From contig CP136065.1 of assembly GCA_032622095.1 (NCBI GenBank), forward strand, positions 95,181,343-95,245,342: DNA of 64,000 nucleotides. The letters are read 5' to 3'. The notes under the pieces were generated by a model. That model searched no databases. It was not told the DNA's origin and saw only the letters and a program-made list of their open reading frames with translations. Numbering within the stretch: position 1 is the first letter of the stretch; each line of letters starts with the position of its first letter. The stretch is from Siphonodentalium dalli (Eukaryota; Mollusca; Scaphopoda; Gadilida; Siphonodentaliidae). Position numbers and translations under genes: made by a program. Shown here piece after piece: positions 24,501 to 36,500 of this stretch.

Positions 24501-27500
24501 TGGAGGACATGTGGGGTGTGGTTATATTGTGTCTTACTGGTATAGCCTGCGCATGGGCTGTAATATATAGCTTAGATGTTTGGTTTGCCAACCGCAACAT
24601 ATATGGATGCTGCTAAATAAATGCAGCAGACCAAATACCGTCAGTTTTCACAAAATCGTAAAGTTAAAAGCCTTTAGATTATCCGAACAATTCGAGGTGA
24701 GAAAGTATATGTCTAAATATATTAAACTTAATTCACAACTAGCTGGGGTACCTGGGGTTGCTCAGGTAATGAATTAGTAAATCATGAGTGTCCTTCAATT
24801 CATTTAAATGAATTATTAGTCACCCGATGTAAACATACTAAACAACACCAATTGCAAGACACTCTTCGGATAAAGTTACCTCTATCCTTTAAGTTGATAA
24901 TAAACGCTCTTTCTTGCTAATTATTAGTGCACTTTAAGTAATCTGAGGTCAACAACACATATCCCATGACACTTCCCATGTCCAACTACCTCTATCTTTT
25001 AAGTTTAGAATAAGCGCTCTTTAAAATGCCCCGTGTCAAATTTCCTCTGTGTGCCAATTTTCCCCACATATCTTCTGAACTGATAACAAACCTCATTCAT
25101 TGATAATATATGTTAATATAAATAATTGGTCCCCTTTAAATCATTTAGGGTCCAAGGCGCCTATCCCATGATATTCCCGTAGTCAGGTGATCCATATGTA
25201 TAATTTTCTTACATATCGTCCAAGCTGATAAGGAATGCTCTGTATTGCTCATATGTGTAATACAATGTTTAAGTTCCAGTTTATGGTCAACAGCACATGC
25301 GCAATGGTACTCCCGGATAAATTAACCCCTGTATTAAAATTTCCAGCGACCAGGATCTAACCATTTATGATACATGATTAATTATTTATTTATTTATAAC
25401 TGTGTATTAGTGCCTCTTTCAGTCGTGTGAGGTCAGCGACACGTATCCCATGACACTCACAGGTTCAATTGACGCCTGTGTACACATTTTCAGTTCCGAG
25501 TGTCCAGCCGTTTGGTTGCCAATTATATTATATGCAACTCTAAGATTACCCGTATTTAAACGCTATTTAAATAAATATATTTTCACCTACATTCCACGCC
25601 GGAAGTCATGCTTTACAAAAAAAAAACCAAGGGACAATACTTTTGCCTTGACACATTTTCAGTTCCGAGTGTCCAGCCGTTTGGTTGCCAATTATATTAT
25701 ATGCAACTCTAAGATTACCCGTATTTAAACGGTATTTAAATAAATATATTTTCACCTACATTCCACGCCGGAAGTCATGCTTTACAAGAAAAAAACCAAG
25801 GGGCAATACTTTTGCCTTGACTAAGATACTAGAGTTATGTCTCTTTGACTGATACACTACACCAATAATAGCCCGACAGACAAACACACTTTAGTTTTAT
25901 TTGTACAAATGGATCGTGTTGCCATTAATCGCATTCTGCTCTCTTCTGACTGGCGGGCCGCACATCGCTTGTTAGCTTAGAGCGTAAGCTGTTACTCGCC
26001 CAGCGATCACCAGTAAACATAGAACTACGAAATACTCAACGTATAGATAGTCCATCATAACTCTCTAATAGTATCCTAAAGGTTACACTGGTGTAAATGT
26101 TTTCCATGGGCCTCAGTGCTAACGTTTTAGCATATACCGTTGGCAATATAAACTTTGGGTCCAAAATTTTCTTTAAATCTGAAAAATTGACATTTGGGGA
26201 AACTTTTTGCACACAAAAATCATGTCTGTCAGGCAGGAAATTCGCCTTTAAATCCTGTGTTTTCGTAACTAGTGTAAGAATCGCATAAAAAAATACTGTC
26301 ATATTTTAGACTACACCAACAAAATTCAAACTTCACTACAGAGGGTTAATTCCTGTGCCAATGGCTATTTTACCTATGGGAAATGATAGGGAAGAGGTGT
26401 GATGATTTTTTTATGCAAAAAGCACACAAGGCTATTGACCAATCAGGGCACAGTGTCTATTTTATTCTCTCCTATATATTCCTCCCGCATCCGCTAGAGG
26501 TCTCTCCGAACCTTATTTACACCAGTGTAACCTAAAGCGATAGCCCGCTTTTTCGCGGAATAATTGTAACTCCCTACATTTCTTCAGAATTGCCCATCAA
26601 TGTAAAAAATGTGTTCAAAAACAATATCACTTCTGTGGTTCTTTATTCATCACACACAATTTACCCCCCACCCCTTTAACACATTATTCATAAAAAAGCA
26701 CAATTTTCCACCATAAGTCATGTTCAGGCCCCATTTTCACACAGTTTTTGGGGTCTGGTGTTGCAAACTTGGATCAGCTATGGCAGACTGTACACGATTC
26801 TTTCCATGAGAGAACTTCTGGTGATTTGAGGTCACTGAGTCCAGATCTGATCAGCTGAGCATGAAGCACATGACTTTATCAGCACATGAAAGACTAAACT
26901 ATGACATTTTCAGGTCTGCAAGGGTGATCCAAGATAACTGGATGTGGGTGTATATTTAATTAGTTGAACAGAGATATGCTCTCTTTAAAATGCTGAAGCA
27001 TTTGCTTAAATGTGTCCAAGTTTTAGTGCTATTAACCTTCAAATGGCCATACCCACCAGTGAAAATGACAGACTTGTATGATATATACCTGTATATCACT
27101 GGCTATAAAATCCAAAACACTTGTTAGATTAGCTTATTATAACAATTGATATGTGTATCATTGATATGCTAATGTTATGGGTCATTTGCATTATCATGTG
27201 ACTATTACAACCTTGAAAAAAAAGGAAAATACCTTGAAAAACTGGCATTTTTTATGAAAAATATTACTCTTTTTTGGCTGATGAAAGTGAAAGAAGACAT
27301 CATAAGCAAGAATAGCTACACCATGCATGAGAGATTCATTGCACTGAAAGACCAGGCTGTTAAAAATGCAATAAAATACTTTAAAGTGACTCCCAGGAAT
27401 CAAAAAGGCCAAAAAGCTCATTTTTCCCTTTAGGTTACCCTGGTGTAAATGTTTTCCATAGGCATCAGTGCTAACGTTTTAGCATATATACCGTTGGCAA

Positions 27501-30500
27501 TATAAACTTTGGGTCAAAAATTTTCTTTAAATCTGAAAAATTGACATTTAGGGAAACTTTTTGCACAAATAAATCATGTCTGTCAGGCATGAAATTCGCC
27601 TTTAAATCTTGTGTTTTCGTAACTAGTGTCAGAACCGCATAAAAAATACTGTCATATTTTAGACTACACCAAACATGTCAAACTTCACTACAGAGGGTTA
27701 ATTCCTGTGCCAATGGCTATTTTACCTATGGGAAATCATAGGGAAGAGGTGTGATGATTTTTTTATGCAAAAAGCACACAAGCTATTGACCAATCAGGGC
27801 CCAGTGTCTATTTTATTCTCTCCTATATATTCCTCCCACATCCGCTAGAGGTCTCTCCGAACCTTTTTTACACCAGTGTAACTTAAAACAACTCTCATAA
27901 ACCCGACAGTTTCGTAACAATCACGAACTGCGGTGTTTTATAATTTGCAAAATTATTGTTTTTAATTTTTAATTAAAACGCGTCGTGCATAAATGTGTTA
28001 TGACTGATATAAATCCGTAAGGTTCCTATTGGACCTTTTCATATCAATACGTATCATACCATGCTTTGAGAGAAATAGATAAACATTAGTATTATATGCT
28101 AAGCTATCAGATAGTTATATACTATGATGTTAGCCCCGTTTATCCCTCAACCAATCTGACTGAAAAAATGGAACTATTTGTATATGCACAAGCTCACTTC
28201 CATGGCTGTGCGTGGGTATATAAATTTGCACTTTTTACTCTTCTTTCGAGCTCAGCTACGGACCAACTGAGCGGAGCATATAATAAACAGAACATCTCCA
28301 CTTTTTGGTTGTATATGGTAATTATCTCATTCGCGATGACAAAAAATAAATGAATTTCCACTCGTGGCAATTCATTTTTATTTTTTTCATCACTCATGAG
28401 ATAATTCCCATATCCAGCCAAGTAGTGTAGATATCCTCTATTTATGCAGTTGATATATTCTACAGACAATTGCACAACGGGTGTACATACGGTTCATGTA
28501 CGTTTTTGTACTAAGATCTAAAGTTCAAATAGCCGCGCTTTACTGTGTATCTCAATTGACAATTTTCTTTCACAAGAATATCCTTATGTGGCATAGTTGT
28601 TTATTGTCATAATTTTGCTGAATCTAGAACTTACATTAGTTAAATATCGTCGATTCATGACGGACACATGGTTGAGACTTTTAAGATTCTCAGGAATCAG
28701 TATAACATCAACGAAAAGGACTTTTCCCCAAAAACACGAGGGGAAGATGCAGTTGCCACTTTCAAATAAAGATAGCTGGAAATACTTTTTCACACAACGT
28801 ATAGTATTGTCTTGGAATAGCCTTCCCCATATGATGGTGGAAATGACAACTTTGGTCGATTTCATAACAATTAGTGACTCTTTCTTCTACCAAAAACTTA
28901 AAAAGAAGTACGAATATGACTGATCATTAGCACTGTTTGTGACATATATCGGTATGAGTATTCACTTACAAATGTATAATCAATTAGTATTGGAATCATA
29001 TAAATCATAGATCTGTTCAGCAAAAAATGATGACGATGACCAAAAGTTGTTAGTTTCAAATGTTAGCGTTCTTGAAATTAACACGTGCTTTCATTTATAA
29101 CCAAACGGGACATTTCGCCGCATAGGTACTGCACGTCGAAATTGTTTTACTTCCCTTTCTGTTAACCGATTCCCACCATTCGACGAGGATTCCAACATAA
29201 AATGAACTCTTAGAACTAGATTAAAGAATACACACGTCCAGTTAGGCCTGTCACTGTGCATCATGTGTGCACTTTTTTGCCGGATTGTCACCCTTGTTTT
29301 CGTGAGACACGTAAATTTGTCGCCGCTCTCGGCCTGGAATGTCTTCCTCGCGGGCCTGGGGCCCTCGGGTGATATTCCAGGTCTCGAGCGGCGACAAATC
29401 CCCGTGTCTCACTCAAGCGCGGACAACAACTATATATATTTTTACACGGATAATGGAGCAGCCAGACTCGTGTCATCTCAACTAAGAGCTCAGAGCCATC
29501 CACAAGACGTAACCAGTAATATGTTTAAGGGTCAGACGCATGCACGCTTTGCCAAAATGTGTTGGTATTTTAAAATGAATTTTCTCAAAATCTGTCAAGA
29601 ATGTCTTTGTGAAATTTGGTACAAGCGATTATTGTGGCACAGTATTCACTGTGTGTGGACGGAAGTGAACGCTGGTTTGTGGTAAACAGTTGTAAACAAA
29701 GATAAATCATTTTATATATTCGAGAATGTTCATGTCATGTTTGTTGATCAATGAAACATTGACTGAGATGAGTTATGTGTCATGGGTTCATAACCAAGTT
29801 AGAGCTGACAGCCATATCTCTTACCAATTTGGCTTATATTACAATTGATTGCCCCCTGCTTGAGTGTACAACATAATATATGGGGTATGATGCTACGTTA
29901 TGCAATTAAACATCTAACTCGATATTATGATACAAATGAAGACTCCTCTCATAGAGCCAAGACAAAGTTATTTGGTGATTGGAATATTGTGTGAAATTAT
30001 TGATTATTCTAGCAGTTCTTGGTATACAAATAATATTTTCGAACTCTCAAATGTATTAAAATCAACTGTTTTTGTCGTTAATAATTGTTCAGATTCTATA
30101 TACAATCAAGATGATGATAAGTGGAATTCCAGATTTTTCGCCAGAGAAATTCTTTGTTGAAAATCTCTGTTAATTTTTGGCTGGATTTATGCAAAACATG
30201 CGTCTCCTCCTTAAACAGCCTGACTCATTGAGCAAGTAAAGTCGAAAAGCGACACACCTACAATGAAACTGTATTGCAATAACTTCGACGGACACTTGCC
30301 GCCAAATTGCATGACATTGAGACGGCATTCCTAATGTGACATCGCATCGCAGCTTTGATTTGTGCCTCACATGCACAATGCCTCCCTGTCGCTCCAATGT
30401 ATATTAGTATATCCACCGATAGGGGGGAGACTTACCCTATGGCGGCAGCGAATAACAGCGGCAATAACATCACGGCTACGCCCTTTGACGGACTCCAACA

Positions 30501-33500
30501 GTTGGGCAATTGCAGCATGTCATTCAGCCAGTACTCCAAGAACCTATATGGCGAAATATTTTGTACGTAAAATGTCAAAATCTCACAGTACACGCCGGGA
30601 CGTGACTATAGAGGTTCTCGGTCTGTGAGCAGTGGCGCTTCAGATTTGAAATTTCTAACTACAACCCTTCAACCGGACCGAATTCCCAAGTTGGAAATTC
30701 CATTTGCATTAGTGTTAGTGTTGGCATTTTCTAACCGGTATGTAAAGCTATCCAACTGGTAGAAACAACCAACCTGACAGACTGACACCCCCCCCCCCCC
30801 CAAACCACAATGTCCCTAAGTACATGCATACGACAAAACAAATTCAAGAAATTTAAAAAAACAAAATTATACCAGCTATAAGCAGGGGGGGGTCGGAAAA
30901 AAAATTCAGGCACGTATGGCATTTTTTCCCTTTCGATCATTTTTTGTACCCACCCACCCCCACGCCAAATTTTTTTCCGTTTTCGGCAGTTTTTTCCGAC
31001 CATTTTTTGACACCCACCCCCCCTTTTAACACTAAAACAGAGATTTGCGGGGGGAAATTCACTGTAAACAGCTGTATATGAATTTCTGTGCATACTATTT
31101 ATCATGGATGTTAACATGGACATGTAAATAGGAATGAGTAATTTTGAGGTCATTCGGCCAAAAAAACATGGCTGCCAGCGGCCATCTTGGATTTCAAAAT
31201 TTGCAACAAAATACAACACGATAACTGCCTGCAGTCAGTTTACCAGTTAGAATTACATTATTTCTCTCATTCAAACTGATTCAAAGTGGTTTTGAAGCCC
31301 AACTCATTGCCAAAACACTAAAAACAAGCAGGATTTTTTTTTTTTAGTTGCGGAAAAAATTGCTTGTTGGTGGCTTTGACCACCCACCCACCCCGGCATA
31401 CGTGCCGGAATAAATTTTTTCACCCCCCCCTGCTATAAGTTGATATATGAATATAAATAGTCTATATAATCGAAGCATGTTCACCAACAACGTTTACTAA
31501 GCCGGACAAAATTAATTGGGGTAATAATTTGCACAGAGAAAGGGACAATGATATGTTAAAGACGAATGACAAAGCAATAAAAAAAAACAGTCGAAAACTC
31601 GAGTCTTCCGTACTGATACAGAGTGAAACAAAATGTGAACTTTATGCGCTAAGTAAGGTTCTGGTGCGCTCGAACTAGAAGATGAATTTAATATCTATCG
31701 ATCCGACTTTCGTTCGGAGTACACAAATTGATGATAAGTAAATCGGATTATATCTATATATCTGTCCAATATTAAGCTCACCCAGTCACTGTCGAAACAC
31801 CTTGCTGCATAAAGAACCGTGTAATAAAAACCCATCGGAAGTCGTGATCTGCAAAGACACCAAATAAATATTCAAACATAGATTAACAAATGAAATATAA
31901 GAGGGTTTGGAATGACGGGCATGAGGTCAAATCAGTATAACAATTTGAAATTGGTTAGATCTGATTGGTTCAAACACAGAATGTGGATGGGGTGTGTATA
32001 CATATTTGGAATATTTGGAAGGGGAATAACCATATTGTGTTAGGGGTGTTAATAATAGACATTATGAATGTTGTCCGGTACGAAGACTTATATATATAGG
32101 TAAGCTTAGAGCTCATTCGACTGCATGGGGTGCAACAAGGGGGCTATAATGGGCGGCCGGCGTCAACAGGGTTATGTACATGGGTGTGTGTGTGTGTAAA
32201 CATATCTATTACTCTACTATGTGTATACATGTATCAATAATCACATTACTGTAATATGTATATAAATGTATAAATAACATGTATGGCGGTTGCAATTTCA
32301 CACTAAATATGAATACACACTATAATTTGTGACATGTTCATCAATTTCAATGTCTCTGTGAGTATATAATACGACATCGCAGTATGTTGGAATTACATAT
32401 GTTATACGGAGCTGTGATGTTATCATTTCATTGTGATATTGATATACTATGATATATATATACAGTACTACTGTATCATGCTACGTTTAATCTTGTGTTT
32501 CCCTACCAATTTAGACCTATACGGCGACATTAAAGATCATCATTATACATATATATGTATTTCTATCATATGTGGGGTGAAGGAAAAGATCACTCGATCT
32601 TTTCGACCATCCCGGGCGCGAAGCGCTTTGCGCCCAACTACTCTCTTTAAAATAATCATATATAGCATTATATACTTATGAACGAAAAGCAGTCTCTGAA
32701 TAAAAGTTATTTTCGTTTGGAATGTTAGAGGGAACAAGTCCGCCCAACGACTGTCATCCGAATGCATACATTAGAAATTCGTGGCTTCTGATCCATTGTT
32801 ACGAATATATAGGGATGCCATGAACATTAATAATTCGATACCAGAAGCAGTTCTTCAGTTGAACGATATGTGGTGAGAAACAATGAAGAAATATGTGTTC
32901 AACCTGATTATAGTATAAATGGCCAGTGTTTGCAGGTAGTATTATTGTCATATGTCGTGCGGTTGAGGATGTTAGCCAATTATGCACATGTGTATATGTA
33001 GTTCTTACCTTTCAGAGGTTCCCAGAAACCACAGAATATCATCCGGCAAGCTGTGAATAGAAGTTATCGATTACAAGTGAGGAATTATATTGATTCGAAT
33101 CCGATTTCTTGCTAGTTCGCAAACGTCAGGTTATCAAGACATATATGAATTTTCCTAGAATCAAGCCTTGAAATACTAGTAGCAGAATGGGGTCTTCACA
33201 GGTCCAATTTAGTGATGCTACCCCGTACAGCGTGCTAGCATTACGAAATTCACCTTCTAGGGACCTCATTCTGCTTAGCCCTCATCTTCTTGGAAGTATC
33301 TATGGTCTCAAATTAACATTGGTTGTTGGTTACTTGTCCCATTCTGTTCAGTTTCTATATCCCCTAATTTGCAGAAGATAAAATTCGTAATCGAGGGGAC
33401 TAATGGGTAAACATCAACAACTTCAACTGAAAAACGTCAATCTGATCTTATGTCTCCCATAGCAGTTGATGCCTAAGCAGAATGAAGTTCTCATGGGTGA

Positions 33501-36500
33501 AGTTGGTGACGCTAACGCCGTGCGGGAAAGTGTCACTAAATTCACCATCTGAGGGAGTGAGTGGGGACTTCATTCTGCAAGTGTCAGGCACACTATTTCC
33601 AGTTTTGTCCAGAACAGGTTGCTAAAAGGTTCTTGGTGATTCGCATACCCGAGAAAAAACCAGAAACAGACCAAGAACATGTTCGTCGGTTTGGATTCTC
33701 ACTCTCATGATTCGGGGAGTAAGAATCCAGACAAAGGAACACGTCCTTGGCAGGGTCCGCGCTGTATCGAAACTTGCCCTTGACAAATATTTTGCCAAAT
33801 GAAATTATTTTTTGCCACTTTATTTTCGAATTGGACAAAATTAATGCTATCACTGATAGTATCAGTTTCTGCAACATACAGTCTTATATTTCACCAATCG
33901 CTGTTTGAACGACTATTTATAGGAAAGCCGTTATAAATCTTAATTATTCTCGCCGCTCTATTGCGGTGTATCTTACAACAATAACTGAAAAATAACATTT
34001 TAGAAGGGTTGCTTCAACAGAAGGGCTCATCAAAAGAGCTTTTATGGTGTTATGATACAACCAAATTATTGACTGGTTGTCACATACAGGTATCTTTAAA
34101 TAAAGGTTTAGGTGCAAGTCGCAGAAAGTGATACCATATCCATTGTGACGGTGTATGACATCACGTCTATGCTCTTAGAAAGTTCTCATAATTTGATGAC
34201 GTTGTATTGTAAAACCTCTCTAATGTTAAGGACCAAATATCTCAGGTAGAAGTCATAGAGAGAAGTTGCATTTTTTTTCACCAGTCAAAGCGGTGAATAC
34301 TGAATACCAGTTGAGAAAATATTCGACAAAGGATATATATTTCACACTTCAATACCATCTATTTCCATCACTTTTCTCAATAGTACTGTCAATCTGTACC
34401 ATGCATTACGAGATCAGGTCCTGGTGGCTACCGGCATACACATATCAATGTTACAGTGTCGCAACCGGTCATCACTGAATTGCTCTATTTTCCGGCCCAT
34501 TGGTGACCGAATGCGGTGCATGGCTGTCACCGGCAAACCAGTGTCACATTACCATAAAACGACACGACAAAGGATACAATGGACTAAAAGGCCCATTCCG
34601 ACTATCAACTATATACAATTTATTTGAATACCGAATACCATTAACGTACTACAGAGAAAAATGGCCTGAATCTCGCGTTCCAAAACAAAAAGGGGGATGT
34701 GATGCCCCCAATTATTCTATGGTTATATTATGTCGGATGTGTCCAAACATTTACGAAAACATACAAGTTTGAGGACCATTTCAGGCCACGTTCCAAATAA
34801 AATGGGTTGGTGGTGACACTCATCTTTGAATATACTCACATGCTGGTTCCGGCGTAGCAGTGCACTGGGGTTCCGAAATAGCGACGACAGTTATTGATAT
34901 GCAGAGAAGAACGATCCCGATTGCGCACCCATATGCACTCAGCACACCGATATCCTAGAACAATCAGAACACCGATATCTAGAACAATCAGAACTGGATG
35001 TGAGACTGTCCACAGAACGCCGATAGCATAGAACAATTAGATCTAGTGATGAGACTGTCCCAGAACCCCGATAGCACAGAACAATCAGATATAGTAGTGA
35101 GACTCTCCACAGAAACCCGATAACATAGAACAATCAGATCTAGTGGCGCGACTGTCCCCAGAACCCCGATAACACAGAACAACCAGAGCTAGTGGCGAGA
35201 CTCTCACCAGAACCCCGATAGCATAGCACAATCAGATCTAGCAGTGAGACTGTCCTCAGAACCCCGATAGCACAGAACAACCAGATATAGCAGTGAGACT
35301 GTCCCCAGAACCCCGATAGCACAGAACAACCAGATATAGCAGTGAGACTGTCCCCAGAACCCCGATAGCACAGAACAACCAGATATAGCAGTGAGACTGT
35401 CACCAGAACCCCGATAGCATAGAACAACCAGATCTAGCAGTGAGACTGTCCACAGAACCCCAATAGCATAGCACAATCAGATCTAGTGGTGAGACTGTCC
35501 CCAGAACTCCGATAGCACAGAACAACCAGATCTAGAAAGTGAGACTGTCTCCAGGTCCCCGATAGCATAGAACAATCAGATCTAGTGGCGAGACTGTCCC
35601 CATAACCCCGATAGCATAGAACAATCAGATCTAGTGGTGAGACTGTCCCCAGAACTCCGATAGCACAGAACAAGCAGATCTAGAAAGTGAGACTGTCTCC
35701 AGGTCCCCGATAGCACAGAACAATCAGATCTAGCAGTGAGACTGTCCCCAGAACCCCGATAGCATAGAACAATCAGATCTAGTGGCGAGACTGTCCCCAG
35801 AACTCCGATAGCACAGAACAACCAGATCTTGAAAGTGAGACTGTCTCCAGGTCCCCGATAGCATAAAACAATCAGATATAGCAGTGAGACTGTCCCCAGA
35901 ACCCCGATAGCATAGAACAATCAGATCTAGCAATGAGACTGTCCCCAGAACCCAGATAACACAGAACAATCAGAGCTAGTGGCGAGACTGTCACCAGAAC
36001 CCCGATAGCATAGAACAATAAGATCTAGTGGTGAGACTCCCCAGAACCCAGATAGCACAGAACAACCAGATATAGATGTGAGACTGTTTCCATGTCCCCG
36101 ATAGCATAGAACAATCAGATCTAGTGGTGAGACTGTCCCCATAACCCCGATAGCACAGAACAATCAGATCTAGTTGTGAGACTCTCCCCAGAACCCCGAT
36201 AACATAGAACAATCAGATATAGTGGCGAGACTATCCCCAGAACCCCTATAACATAGAACAATCAGATCTAGTGGTGAGACTGTCCCCAGAACTCCGATAG
36301 CACAGAACAACCAGATCTAGAAAGTGAGACTGTCTCCAGGTCCCCGATAGCACAGAACAATCAGATCTAGTGGCGAGACTGTCCCCAGAACCCCGATAAC
36401 ATAGAACAATCAGATCTAGTAGTGAGACTGTCCCCATAACCCCGATAGCACAGAACAATCAGATCTAGTGGTGAGACTCTCCCCAGAACCCCGATAACAT

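Noticed and set aside
26081-27885. Reading the paired 455-bp repeats as LTRs of a retrovirus-like element
   Set aside because: The ends are inverted repeats of each other (not TG..CA), there is no primer site or polypurine tract, and no gag/pol frame lies between.
28096-28353. 85-codon + strand frame with hydrophobic stretches
   Set aside because: It runs into the long hairpin at 28312-28413 and has no motif or splice support.
30731-31219. 162-codon - strand frame
   Set aside because: It spans the hAT-like element and poly-G/C tracts. No domain, and the same text occurs at 196-477.
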